DNA of 64,000 nt from Selaginella moellendorffii (GCF_000143415.4 NW_003314274.1:859482-923481); one strand, 5' to 3'; counted from the first letter of the stretch, positions 1 through 10,872 are shown. Numbers and translations are program-made. The notes: generated by a model from the sequence alone, not told the origin.

Positions 1-548
1 ATGTTTCTTTGGGTGGAGCTTTCACCTTGGATCGAGTTAGGAAACGAAGGACCTACGACAACTTCTACTTTGTTGCTCTTGATTGACACAGAAAAGAATC
101 AGAACAAAAGCACAAAAACAGAAGGAAAAGATGAACTCACAAGAGGTTGTCGAGGATTGGCACGGAGTAGTACATTTTAATCGCGTAAAGACTCCAGTGC
201 TCCGCCTTGGGCGCCGGCCAAACGGTAGGTCGCCACGTCCGTGTTAGATCGAGAGACCTCCCCGCGTGAACCAAAGCTGATGGCCGAGTCCTCACCTTGC
301 GACTCCACTCCACTCCCGCGGCTTCGTTCCTCTCCAGCTCCTCCATCAATTGCCTCACCGGCCTCATTGCAAACCAGTATAACTCGACCATGCACGTCCC
401 CCATACCCATTGGCAGCATCTGTTGCCAAAACCAGTCAGAAACTCTCTCAGATCCGGACATGAAAGAACTTTGTCACTCAAAAGTTCTTTATTTTGTTTT
501 TGAAACAAAAGTTTACTTAGTACCGAAGTAATTCAACCGAGGCTTCAT
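1..548. other. No convincing gene; one weak minus-strand ORF
   Basis: No splice structure or recognisable domain was found here. An ATG-started open frame of 94 codons lies on the minus strand at 177-461, but its composition (rich in Gly, Ser, Arg, Glu) and the overlapping open frames on both strands give no support for a real protein. The stretch may be transposon-derived or the 3' flank of the gene that follows on the minus strand. Confidence 0.3.
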
Positions 549-2572
549 TTAGACTAGGTAGTCAAACGAGATTTTGCCATCCCAATTTTTCATTTCCAAC
601 TCGAAATCCGTTCGGACGTCCGATGTCTCCACCATGGTTACTTTAGCTCTGGTCTTGTTCCCACTCGGAAAAAGCTGTACTGAAAGGAAAACCACACACC
701 CGTGTTCTGGAACGACTAATATTGGCGAGTCTTCCGTTGTGACATTAATCACAAACACTTGAGCAGAATGCTGCTTGGCATACCGCTCGGCTTTCGATAC
801 GTAACCTTCCACATCATCGTTGACAACCAACTCACAGCCAAACTTGGAAAAGTTGTCGTTGTTCCGGACTAGTATGTCAAGCCGTTCCTGCAGCCGAGCT
901 CAGAAATCAGAGAGCCTCAAAACAAAACAAAGATGCCTACCTGCGTGTCTCTTTTGTCAAGATACTCCGCAGCTATCTTAACTTTAGGGACGAGCTTCGC
1001 ATCAACCAAGGGGTACGCTTGCGTCAAAACAGCCTTTATCCTGGTGAACAACATGAATTGGTAAGAATACTTGGATAACTCCCCTGCCCGTTTTATACAC
1101 TCTGGCCTGCACAATGCCTCCCCATCCAAAGTTCTAATTGCCTGGAAAACAACCCACAGAGGATCAACCCGCAACGCCTGTGCAGGAGGGTCCACCGAAC
1201 CGCTCGTGATAACACATCTTCGCAATATAATACTCCGTAGCATTGGTGAAGAAATCCGCACGTCATAACCATCCGGTTTTGCCTCCTGTGCGATTAATAC
1301 ACCTTGAGCAATGAGATTCCGCAGCTCCAGCATCACCATCTGATCATTGCAGTGACGCTTGTCTTCTTTAAGGAACGACAGGAGCAGATCAAAGTCACGG
1401 CCAGTTGCACCCTTCTTGAAAGCGGACAGAATCTTAGAGTAAGTTTGCTGTCCAAAAACATAAGTCGAAAGATGAAACGAGTCAGTTGCCTCAATCCACT
1501 GTCTGCTAGTCCACAGCTCCCTGTCCACCAAGTAGTCCAAGCATGAACCGACTATCCCTTTGTGACCACCTGTCATTTCTATGACCGACGTAGCAATCCG
1601 CTCAATCTCAATCTGTACTCCTTGGAGGTCGGCTTGTGCCTGCTGCAGCAGGTTCTCAACATCGCCTACTAAGAACCTCACTGGCTCCGAAAGGAAACTG
1701 TACGAGAAAGGCAAATACAGGCTGGGCGTACTACTCGGTACATAGACCCTGTTTAGCTCCGCTGCATCTTCACGCCGCCTCAAGTATTGAGCTTCAAGAA
1801 GATCCTTGACAGTCTCAACACCAACCAGAAGGACACCGTTGAAGTTGTAGTCATCATCGTCTCTAATCCCTTTGAGAGTGCTGAAGAAATCGTCAAGGCA
1901 ATCCGAAGAGGCTGAGAGCAACGCGTCGGCTTCATCTATAATGAGTGTAACCTTGATCGGCAGGTTCTTCACAAGAAACAGCGACCTGAAGCTCCAATCT
2001 GTGCATTCTTCGCCTGTAGGCCTAGCCGGGAACAAATCAGCACATTTGCCATGAAGATGGTCGCAAAGCGCAGCCCAGAACCTGTTCCTGCTCCAGCATT
2101 TATCCACTGACACCTTGTCCAAATACACCACACAGATATCTGGATCAAGTGATAACTCCCTCTTCACAGCCATTGCCATGGTGCTCTTCCCGCTTTGTCG
2201 TGCGCCACATAGAACACAATACTTGCCGTGCTTCAGCTTGTCCACAAGCTGAGTAACATCAGGGGGTACGTAGTAGTGTTTCTGGGGATCCGTAATACCT
2301 CCTACGGCAAAGGTTCGCTTCGGAGCGGTATCTGGTTTGCGCACTAGTGTGAAAACGTACCTATGCCCGAGGAGCAGCTCAGTTTGCCTGCTTACTATGA
2401 TGGATCCAGTGGTATCCTCGATCGCTATGTCCTTGGCTGGCCGGTCCAGCTTGTGAGCCATGAAATCGATCACTTCTCCCGCAGTGATACCGTAAGAGAA
2501 TCGCCATGGGTGGCCGAACCCAATTACCTGCACTGACTCCGCTACATCAGCGCGTCGCTTACTAGAGCCCAT
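549..2572 (-). CDS. Crinkler-type protein: Ub-like header, P-loop NTPase, PD-(D/E)XK nuclease
   Basis: Two exons fit: 2572-941 and 887-549, with a 53-nt GT-AG intron at 940-888, giving 656 residues. Residues about 12-80 look like the ubiquitin-like header of Crinkler proteins. A Walker A motif GARQSGKST is near residue 123 and a Walker B strand ending IIDEADALL near 213, so the middle is a STAND/AAA-like ATPase. The last 130 residues resemble the restriction-endonuclease-like domain of this family: a YQF..F helix, then LDILV and GCELVV after the splice, where D and E would be the metal-binding pair, and INVTTEDSP further on. No signal peptide is visible. Family knowledge: Crinkler proteins occur in oomycetes and fungi and also in free-living eukaryotes, where nuclease activity is proposed. 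A role in defence or conflict here is inference. No internal stop is seen and the splice keeps frame, so the gene looks intact. The nuclease assignment rests on pattern memory only. Confidence 0.72.
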
Positions 2573-2743
2573 GATAAGGGTTCGATTCCTCTTGTAAGAG
2601 AATATTCGTGGAATTCTCGTATTGAGGGAATATTCGTGATTCCCTCTTAGGTCAAATTATTCAGTTAGCAGCGGCTGGCATTCCAGAGTACATTCATGAT
2701 TTCCTATCCCAAATATGGAGCAGGATCACGTCCCACTATGAAA

Positions 2744-3395
2744 AAGAAAGATGGCACCCTCATCTTCCTTAACTTTAGAAGTGTACGATGGCAAAGATTT
2801 CCAGTCATGGAAAACTTAGATGCAATTTTACTTTGTGGAAAAGGATCTCTGGAGCGTGATCTAGAGCAGCATCAAGCTAGAGGACGATGTGGATGAGAAA
2901 AAGAGTGATGCCAAGGACAACAAAGCATTAGGGGTCCTGGGACGAGGCCTCAAGAAAGAAATATCGAAGCTACCTTAACATCAACAAGACGGCAAAGGAA
3001 AACTGGGATGCTGTGTGTGTGATCCTTGGTACAACAACCAGAGCAAGATTGTTGGAACTCAAACTACAGCTGAAGAGCCGTAAACAGGGGGAGACAGAAT
3101 CTGTAAGTGATTTTGCCAGTGCTCTTGTAGACATCGCCAAGCAGATCGGTGCAGTTCAAATGAAGTAAAATTGCATTTGAGTTTTCCATGACTGGAAATC
3201 TTTGCCATCATACACTTCCAAGGTTAAGGAAGATGAGGGTGCCATCTTTCTTTTGTAGATTCTTACAGATTCTGTCTCCCCCTGGTTACAACTGTTCAGC
3301 TGTAGTTTGAGTTCCAACAATCTTGCTCTGGTTGTTGTACCAAAGATCACACCTTCGCCATCTTGTTGATGTCAAGGTAGCTTCGATATTTCTTT
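2744..3395. repeat. Inverted, reshuffled duplication of copia gag
   Basis: Plus-strand gag segments at about 2744-2830, 2950-2998 and 3020-3108 reappear in reverse complement at about 3168-3256, 3350-3395 and 3262-3350. In the inverted copy the order of the pieces is changed, so this is not a simple foldback. A 64-codon minus-strand open frame at 3156-3350 is a consequence of this inverted copy and is not a separate gene. Confidence 0.8.
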
Positions 3396-4271
3396 ATCAA
3401 TGATGATGAGTTGACCATAGCTTTCTTCAAGGGGCTTAGTAGACCAATGCAACTCGCAGGCGGTCACATCATTTAAATTCCAGTAACACTTTCAGCCAGA
3501 TTGTAGCCAACCTCACAGCGTTGGAGGGTTTTCTCAAGTCAGGGCAAGCGAGCTCAAATGAGAAAGAATTGGCACTCTTCTGATCTGTCACAGTGTGGGA
3601 CAGACTAGAACCAACGAACGATCAGGGTGAGAGCTGCAAATAAGAAAAGTTCAAAAAGAAAAAGAAAATGATCACTATACCATTTGCAAGAAACCAGGGC
3701 ACTGGGCATGAGAAGAGGCCAAGAAAGCTAAGGAGGTGCGAAAAGCTGAGGCAAAGAGAGTGGCAGCAAGAAAGAACATGTCAGCCAGCTTTGCCAGAAC
3801 AGCAGAAAGTAGTGAGGATGACGACCAGGAGGATGTGGACGACCAAGGCAGCTTGTTCATGGCCACTAGTATCCAGCAGGTTGCAAAGAACACTCTTGGA
3901 ACAGGAGCAGAAGTGGTATACCTTGATTCTGGGGCAAATATATACCATGTTGAAGAAGGTTCCAGGAAATAAGGGAATTTTTCTTGGCAACAATCACTCA
4001 TAGAAGGTGGAGGGTGTTGGGATGATTGACATCAAGCTGCCAATAGGATAGATCACCAGCGTGAAGAATGTTTATTATGTTCTTGGAGTAAATAAGATGC
4101 TTTTCTCAGATCTAGAGATCACATTCACAAAGAGGATGTGTGTAATCATATATGTGAATGGAAATGGAGTAGCCTGTGGTAGAAGACATGTTAGTCTCTA
4201 TCAACTTAATGTTAAGGTGGTGCAGCCAGTGAGAACTCTCTTTGCTAGGACAAAAAAGACAATGAACCTCC

Positions 4272-5040
4272 AGACATGGCACAGGAGACTCATGCCACAC
4301 CAATTTACAGGACATCAAAGAATTAGCAGCAAAAGAGATGGTAAAAGGTTTGAGCAATATGAAGTGTAAAGTTTTGCGAGCCGTGTGCACTCGGTAAACA
4401 CCATTGAGACTCCCTTTTTCACAGATAGCCACTAATCGTGCTAAAGGACCTAACACTGATCCATTCTGATATCTCTGGCAATAAAAAGTTATAGTTAGTA
4501 ACTTTCATAGATGACTACGCACGAATCACAAGTCAGAAACCTTCCAGAAATTCAAGGAATACAAGGCTCAGGTGACAGGAAAGAAAATCAAAATGTTAAG
4601 TGATGGGTATACATCCCAGTTTATGTGCCATCCTCCAGACATGGCACATAAGACTCATGCCACACCAATCTACAGGATATCAAAGAATTAATGGCAAAAG
4701 AGATGGTAAAAGGTTTAAGCATCATCTCATCAAGTGCAATGAAGTTTTGTGAGCCGTGTGCACTCAATAAACACCACTGCTCCTTTTCCACAGATAGCCA
4801 CTAATCATGCTAAAGGACCTCTAGCACTGATTCATTCTGATCTCTTTGGCAATAAGAAGTTATATTTCATGACCTTCATAGACGACTACTCACGAATCAT
4901 AGCAATGAAGTTTCTCCAGCTCAAGTCAACAGCCTTCCAGAAATTCAAGGAATACAAAGCTTAGGTGGAGTTGCAAACAGGAAAGGAAATTAAAATGCTA
5001 AGAAGTGATGGAAGCAGGGAGTATACATCTAGGGAATTTG
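4272..5040 (+). repeat. Tandem direct duplication inside copia integrase
   Basis: The stretch starting at 4272 (GAG-pre-integrase region) and ending about 4620 is repeated from about 4634 to 5040 with point changes and small indels. Both copies contain the same run of landmarks: the WHRR region, the CEPCA zinc ligands, the HSD region and the DDY region. The second copy is better preserved. The offset between copies is about 362 nt. Confidence 0.8.
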
Positions 5041-5551
5041 CCAGTTTTTGTATTTCCTCTGGAATACAGCAGCAATTTTCAATCCCTGACACAATCGTGT
5101 AGCAGAGCGAATGAATCACACACTCCAGGAGGCAGCACGAACTCTTTTGTGAGACTCGCAATGGCAGCATACTTCATCAATGTTATGGCTAGCCACTTTT
5201 CTATCCTTGTCCTACCAGTTTCAACACAATCTCTTGCCTATTGAGGGAGTGGGGAGTGGAAGAAAACTTGGCGCCTTTGACTACTCAAGCCACATAGACA
5301 TTCTTCCCAGAGAAGTGGTCCGTGTACACCTCGTGCATGTAGTCCCTGTGTCCTCCTGCGGTACTTTGCCGGACTCTTGCTGAATGCTATTAGGATGTAG
5401 CCACACGTTAAATCGTTGCATCGATGTTCTGAACTGTGATATAAACCTTTTCCACCACAGAGATAGCCGCTGGAACAATTGCAACCAAGCAAGATGCTCT
5501 TTACTTTTTGACGTGGACGTATCTGTACCGGCGGCTGGTTATGAATCTAAG

Positions 5552-5990
5552 CTAGTATTTTGAAGCAATGAGTCCCGGCATCTGTAACTCTATGTTATCT
5601 TCACTCCCCGCATCAGCTAGTGCTTCAGGTGTGCCATTCACAAGAGTTAAAGGGAGCAAGCTCCACAAAGATACTGCGCATGGACAACGAACAGCGAAGC
5701 AGATCATCAACTTGGACACGAAGCAGTCAGCGTTAAGAGAGAATAGACAGAAAACTTTACCTTGACAAGAAGTGATTGATGGACTCAGCGGTTTTGTCTT
5801 CCAATTGGTGAAGTGCGTGCATGAGATTCGTGATGTACCCATTTCTTTCTCCTTGGGCTGCTCCAGTGGTGATGGTCAAGAAATCTTCATTACACAACAG
5901 TGGCACTTTTCAGCTCAAACATACACTCTGATAGTTCGTTGGAGGTACGATCGCTGAGAAGGTCGACTTCTGACTGATTGATCTTTGTGC
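5552..5990 (-). pseudogene. Unidentified spliced coding fragment
   Basis: The minus strand reads as natural protein in three pieces. One is acidic, ending near 5890 (contains SEVDLLSDRTSNELSEC). A second follows after a one-base frame change (contains LTITTGAAQGERNGYI and LHQLEDKTAESINHF). A last piece ends at the stop at 5552 (contains VNGTPEALADAGSEDN). A possible intron lies at about 5765-5680. I do not recognise the family. The frame break in the middle argues for a decayed gene or gene fragment. Confidence 0.35.
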
Positions 5991-7016
5991 ACAGGAGCTA
6001 TTGCAGCTGCTTTCATCTGCTGCGGAGTATGACGAGCTTCCTGTCCGGCATAACGAGGTACAGCCGCTTAGAGTCTCCGTTTACTGACCAGCACGCAATT
6101 CTTGCGCAGCAAGCACGAATGCCTGTGGACAATAAGCTGCTAGATGACCCTCATGTGAAGGCATCTTGTTGTTTCAGGTAAAAAAGAAATTCTAAGTCGT
6201 GAATCCGGCGCTGAAATTTAATTGTACCAGGCTCATTTCCCACCACTGGAGCTACCAATTTCTGACTACGTGACAGACACGAAGTCAGTGCTGGACCAAA
6301 GCATACGTATACTTCAAGCGATGGTGGATGCTGCTGCCAATGGAGGATGGCTCAGAACGACCATTCGGACTGTGCAACTCCTGCAGATGATTATGCAGGT
6401 AGAGCTGATGATTTCATTGCAATGTTATTATAATTCGCGTCTTTGGCAAGGAACTTGGTCTGATCATCGCCACAGAGCTTTTGCCTTCGCTGTCCACGCT
6501 GTTCGAGCGCTTTATGCCTCAGTCCAAGTTCATGAAGTCATACAGGTGATTATCTCCACGCTTGACGGATGGTTTGACTTTTGTCCTTCTTGCATTGTCA
6601 GGCATGGAATTTTCTTCCACGAATCGATCCTTCGTGGAGGGTGCGAGATCAAAGGCTGAGTGAGGGGGACAAGTTCATGTCGTTCGCACTGGACATCGAA
6701 GTCACGTCGAAAAGCAGCACTCGATCTTTCCTGCCTCAATACTCGAAGGTGAGATACAGTTTTGATGAATAACTCTCATTGAAAGGTATGAGTTTGATCT
6801 AGGCCGACGTAGAAATCTATCTCCTGGAATCACGAAAACAAACTAGGGGATCAATCCGCTTGGTTTGTGGTTCAAGGAAGAGGGATGGTGGATCGTTGTA
6901 GGAATCACAAGCACTTGGGAGCTCTTCGCCATGAGGCGCGTGAGCATTCCACACAAACCAAGTGCTAGAAATTACCTTAGAAAATTTTTGCTGGCTTTGA
7001 TACAAATCCAAGTGAA
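5978..7016 (+). pseudogene. 3' fragment of an ASCC3/Brr2-type DExH RNA helicase (Sec63 domain)
   Basis: Plus-strand exons encode the C-terminal Sec63-like module of plant ASCC3-type (Ski2-like) helicases: SSAAEYDELPVRHNE (from 5996), PVDNKLLDDPHVKA (near 6125), LELPISDYVTDTKSVLDQSI (near 6250), a GWL..LLQMIMQ helix ending near 6400, PRIDPSWRV near 6625 and KEEGWWIVVG near 6880. The introns between them are short with GT-AG ends. The helicase cassettes that should precede are absent, and the exon ending near 6177 has lost one base relative to the expected LLFQ-AHF join, so the frame breaks. This is a truncated relic rather than a working helicase gene. ASCC3-type proteins unwind nucleic acid in alkylation repair and ribosome quality control in other eukaryotes. 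Confidence 0.75.
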
Positions 7017-7217
7017 GAGCCGCTCTCTATGGAAATGGTAAACACGCTCGCAAGATATAGAATATGCCAAAAGGTGCTTATACCCTAGAATATGCGAGAA
7101 GATACTCTTTACTAGAACGATGATGCTGTTACAGCAGAAACTATCTCACTCTGCCTCTCTCCTTCTCGTCGATTGTAGATCGGTCGATCGAGATCGATCT
7201 ATCGCTCGATCGCTGCT

Positions 7218-7683
7218 CTAGTTGTGGAGCCTGATGCGGCGGTGGTGCATCGGATCGGGGCCGGACGGGATCGCGCGCTCCAAGACGCCAAACTTGTCCG
7301 CGCAGGGATCGCTGCCGCCCCATTTGCGCCCTCCCACCGCCATCGCCACCGCGCGCTGCTGCATGCAACACACAAAGCCTCTGGATTGAGTCGCGAAATC
7401 GAAAGAAACCAAACGATGGATCGATCTTTCAAGAAATCGATCGAAAGAACAAGAAAGAATCGAGATTTCAAGGAAGAAGAACGTCGAAAGAAAAAAGGAA
7501 CACCTTCGCTGCTGCTGCTGCTGGGACCGCCTCCGATAGCCGCGAATCGGCGTCGCCGATCGAGACGAGCATTGTGAGGAGAAGCATCGCCACGAGAATC
7601 GCCGCGAGGATCAAGGCGGCGAGGCGACGAGGAGCTGGAGGAGGAGGAGGAGGAGGAGATCCAAGAGGAAGAAGGGACGCCAT
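7218..7683 (-). CDS. CLE (CLAVATA3/ESR-related) signalling peptide precursor
   Basis: Two exons fit: 7683-7504 and 7358-7218, with a 145-nt GT-AG intron, giving 106 residues. After a proline run (residues 9-17) a hydrophobic stretch at about 21-43 serves as signal peptide or anchor. The spacer is variable. Near the C-terminus stands RAIPSGPDPMHH, which matches the 12-residue CLE motif R-x-V-P-x-G-P-D-P-x-H-H with Ile for Val. The motif is followed by a seven-residue tail that begins with two arginines, so the mature peptide needs C-terminal trimming. CLE peptides are secreted, proline-hydroxylated ligands of leucine-rich-repeat receptor kinases that control meristem and vascular cell fate. 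An intron in the precursor is less common in CLE genes. A longer overlapping minus-strand frame at 7199-7828 lacks these marks and is taken as a shadow. Confidence 0.83.
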
Positions 7684-7971
7684 TGCGATGGAGCTCTGCC
7701 GCTCTGGAAGAATCGAGCGATCGCTCTCTCCTCTTTCTCTCGCGCGGCCGCTCTCTAGCTAACGAGAAAAAAACGAAACAAACGAACAAACGAGAAGGGG
7801 AGAAACCTCGCATTTTATACTCCAGCAAAGATCTCAGTGAATCACTGCGGCGGTGGATTTTCTCCCGGGTAAAAGTAATTCTCCATGCAAGCTTACCCGG
7901 CGTACGTGGCTGCTATCCAGCCATCCACGCAGGGATTCTCACGCCTTTGCACGGCAGGTATATCCCCTTTT

Positions 7972-9432
7972 TTAGCTGTCGTCCAGAGAGATGTAAACTT
8001 TGGGCCTGGAGAAACGCTTGATCGCGTCCTCTGTTTCTCGGAGCTGCGTGTCCATGTCGATCTTGGAGCGCAGCAAGCTGGGAGTTTCGATCACCAGCGG
8101 AAGACCTCGGAGCTTGTTCTCCAGATCAACTTTGTCTGGCGGTGATCATGCAAGGATCAAGACGACGAAGATTGCAAAGAGAAACTTACTTTCTTCGAGC
8201 GTCTTTAACACCTCTTGCTTCTCCTCGTCGGGCATCAGCACAAATCCTGGAGGCAAGCTTTTAGCCTCCTCTTCCAGCAACCTGTGATTGATCAGCGTAA
8301 ACTTCGTATACAGGATAGAGTTTGATGTTCTTACTTGCGTTCCGCATCGAAAGCCAGCTCCATCTTTCTCCGAATCAAACTATGGATAGAAACCATGCAT
8401 GCTGTGACAAATCCTCCAAAAGAGAAAAGGAAAGAACTCACTATGCTGGTATTTTGCCGAAGCTTTCCTTGTTCTTGTTGCCATTGTTCTTTTGCTCCGG
8501 TGTCTCGTGCTTTTGTTTTTGCTTGGGAGGTGGCCGTCGAACGCCAGCCTCCTTGAAGTTCTTGGAGAGAAAGTCCGTCTCTCCAGATCTTACGCTAGCA
8601 CGCGGAGGATGATCCTATCATCCAAACAATTTCAGAAAACTTCGCTACCACTGAGCGAAACGAAGAAGAAAAATCTCGAGCTTGATGCTTACCACTTACC
8701 AGCCTGATTCTTGGAGGCTTCACAGGTGGTGGCTCCGGCTCACTCGCAATCTAGATCAAAGCAACTAGTAAGAATCCACGAAAGCACAAGAAAGAAAAAG
8801 AGTGAATTCAGACCTGTTTCATCGCGTGACTTCTAGCGCTTAATTCCGAGATGATCGCTCTGTTGTCCCTCCGATGGTCATGAGGTCTGATTCCCATGCG
8901 CTGCATCATATCTCTGCAAAGACGGGAAATTTCAATCCACGAGGACGAAAAAAAGAAATCACCCAAGAGAAGAGCCACGCAGCTGGAAAATTTGTTCGTT
9001 ATACTTTTCGTTAAGTTGTTCTTCGAACTCCACCAATCCAAAATTTCTCTGCTATCCTTGCCTGATTCCTCGCGTCGGATAGAGCAAGCTCGTGATCTGC
9101 GAGCTGTCGACATGGCTAGGCATTGGAGTTCTCCTGCTCTTGAATTTCGGGAGGCCGTTAGGGTCTTCGAGGATCTGGAAGAAGAAATTCCACCGCATTG
9201 TCAGAAATCTCCAGAAAGGAGCGAAGAAAACGAGATAATCTGCGATGATCGGTCGGAAATTTCAAGCAAACGATGGATAGAGCAAGGAAGAGCAGCTAGA
9301 AGATCGATCTGACCGACCCGAGAGCCACTCGCGCAAGAGAAGGCAGCTACCAGGATGGATTGATCGAGATCTCACCGAGGACGCCGCGGATGATACCCCA
9401 TCCTTGAAGATGCTCTCATCGTCCTCGCTCAT
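7972..9432 (-). CDS. Enkurin-domain (flagellar, calmodulin-binding type) protein
   Basis: Eight exons join in frame: 9432-9376, 9174-9062, 8913-8814, 8750-8700, 8614-8442, 8379-8335, 8281-8190 and 8135-7972, giving 264 residues, close to the length of animal enkurin. The N-terminal half has the conserved MGIRPHDHRRDN region and a proline-rich stretch (EPEPPPVKPPR). The C-terminal 100 residues form the enkurin domain: LPPGFVLMPDEEKQEVL, then an alternating charged helix, then LRETEDAI and FSRPKVYI at the end. Enkurin (Chlamydomonas FAP106) sits inside doublet microtubules near the inner junction of motile axonemes. Its presence fits a plant with flagellate sperm. Intron 2 appears to use a GC donor (CAG|gcaagg at 9061). 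The gene starts 109 bp from eIF2 beta, which runs the other way. Confidence 0.85.
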
Positions 9433-9541
9433 TTCAAAGAAACGGGAAGCGCCAAGATTAGGGCGGCGTAGGGTAAATGGTCTAAAACCCTAGAAGAGGC
9501 GAGAAGCGCGAGAGAGCGAGAGGGGCGAGCTAAACGGCGCC
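9433..9541. promoter_or_regulatory. Bidirectional promoter between enkurin gene and eIF2 beta
   Basis: Only 109 bp separate the two start codons, which face away from each other. The stretch contains an AAACCCTAG element (about 9485-9493), a telo-box-like motif common upstream of plant translation-machinery genes. Shared control is an inference. Confidence 0.55.
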
Positions 9542-10872
9542 ATGGCGGACGACGACAGCAAGGACATTGCCACAGAGGTAAGCGAGCTGGAGTGTTCTCT
9601 CCACAGCGCAATTGTGGATTGGAATCGATTGGAGTGATTCCAACCGGAATGCGCTCTTCCAGATTGGACCCTTTGATCCCACCAAGAAGAAGAAGAAGAA
9701 GAAGGTCCGGATGGCGGAGGACGAGGATGGCGATGGCGTGGAGAAGCTAACGGAGAAGGTTGAGAGTCTCTCAGGTGAAATCTACGCACTTTTTCTTCTT
9801 TTTGCTCCGTTTTTTCCTTGACGAGATTGATGGCTGCAGTGTCTGTGTCTTCTTCTGTGGATAACTCCGCCGAGACTGTCTTTGCCGGGAAGAAGAAGAA
9901 GAAAAAGAAGGTACTTTCCATCTGTGTTCTTCTTTTGTTGTTGGAGCTTCTGTTGTTTTCTCTAGCCTGTGGAAGCTGATGTCGCGGAAGAGGAAAACTT
10001 GGATGCTGCCGAGACTAATGGTACGTCTGATGCATATGACTGAAAGAGTTCAAGCTTTTTCTTTCTCCCTTTGATAGGGCTCGAAGAAGGCGAAGACGAG
10101 GAAGGAGAAGGCATTGTGCTGGGACCGCGATATCCTTGGGAAGGAACAGACCGAGAATACTTTTATGAAGAGGTAAGAATCTGCATTTTCTCAACCAAAT
10201 ACGAATCCATCTCTCTTTTTTTCAGCTGCTGGGACGTGTGTTTAACATTCTCCACGAGAACAATCCCGAGCTCGCTGGGGAGAAGAGGAGGACGATCATG
10301 CGGCCTCCACAGGTGCTCCGAGAGGGTACGAAGAAGACGGTGTTTGTCAACTTCATGGATCTCTGCAAGATGTAAGCTCGGCCATACCATGCCACGGAGA
10401 GTTGTATTTCTCACATTCTTCTTTCTTTCTTGCAGAATGCACCGACAACCCGAGCACGTCATGGCTTTTCTCCTCGCCGAGCTGGGAACGAGCGGCTCGC
10501 TCGACGGACAGCAGCGACTTGTTGTCAAGGGGCGATTCGTGCCGAAGAACTTTGAGGGGATTCTGCGTCGATACGTGAGTAAGTTCTCAATCTCTTTTCA
10601 TTTCCTTCGTTTCGTTTGTCTAGGAGAAATCATTTCTTTATCGATCGCAGATGAATACGTTATGTGCAATGGCTGCAAGAGCCCCGACACTATTCTTTCG
10701 AAAGAAAACAGGCTCTTTTTTCTACGATGCGAGCAAGTAAGCATCGATCAAAGTCGTGATTCTAATTCTCTTTGTTCTTTTGTTGTTTTAGTGCGGGAGC
10801 TCTCGCTCGGTTGCTCCTATCAAAGCTGGATTCGTTGCTAGAGTGGGGAGGAGAAAGGTCACCACGGCTTAA
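9542..10872 (+). CDS. Translation initiation factor eIF2 subunit beta
   Basis: Nine exons join in frame: 9542-9577, 9663-9774, 9840-9910, 9966-10020, 10078-10172, 10226-10371, 10436-10578, 10651-10736 and 10792-10872, giving 274 residues, the usual plant length. Two lysine blocks (KKKKKKK) near residues 20 and 70 match the N-terminal K-boxes that bind eIF5 and eIF2B epsilon. The core eIF2B-eIF5 domain follows ([15 protein letters not shown], then [20 protein letters not shown], then [19 protein letters not shown]). The C-terminal zinc ribbon has CNGC near residue 221 and CEQCGS near 246, making a C2-C2 site. The protein is part of the eIF2 ternary complex that delivers initiator tRNA to the 40S subunit. 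The exon 7 donor at 10579 was chosen because it restores the conserved YVNEY. Confidence 0.96.

Larger units (their letters stand above)
2580..5250 (+). mobile_element. Degenerate Ty1/copia retrotransposon (gag, protease, integrase remains)
   Basis: Plus-strand translation in shifting frames gives a gag start (EVYDGKDFQSWKTQMQFYF near 2770), a broken CCHC knuckle (CKKPGHWA near 3690), an aspartic protease core (YLDSGAN near 3925), the pre-integrase zinc region (WHRRL near 4280) and the integrase core (ALIHSDLFGNKKL and FIDDYSR near 4830-4890). That order is the copia order. Stops and frameshifts occur throughout. Reverse transcriptase and RNase H are missing, the 3' part having been lost after the integrase. 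No clean LTR pair was found; a possible LTR end lies around 2580-2680. It lies just beyond the start codon of the NTPase-nuclease gene, so it may have inserted into or replaced that gene's promoter. Confidence 0.82.

Noticed and set aside
3156..3350. Minus-strand gag-like ORF as a separate gene
   Set aside because: It is the inverted duplicated copia segment with reordered pieces.
7199..7828. 209-codon minus-strand open frame with poly-Ser
   Set aside because: Overlaps the CLE gene in another frame; its serine run is the frame-shifted proline run and it lacks a family.
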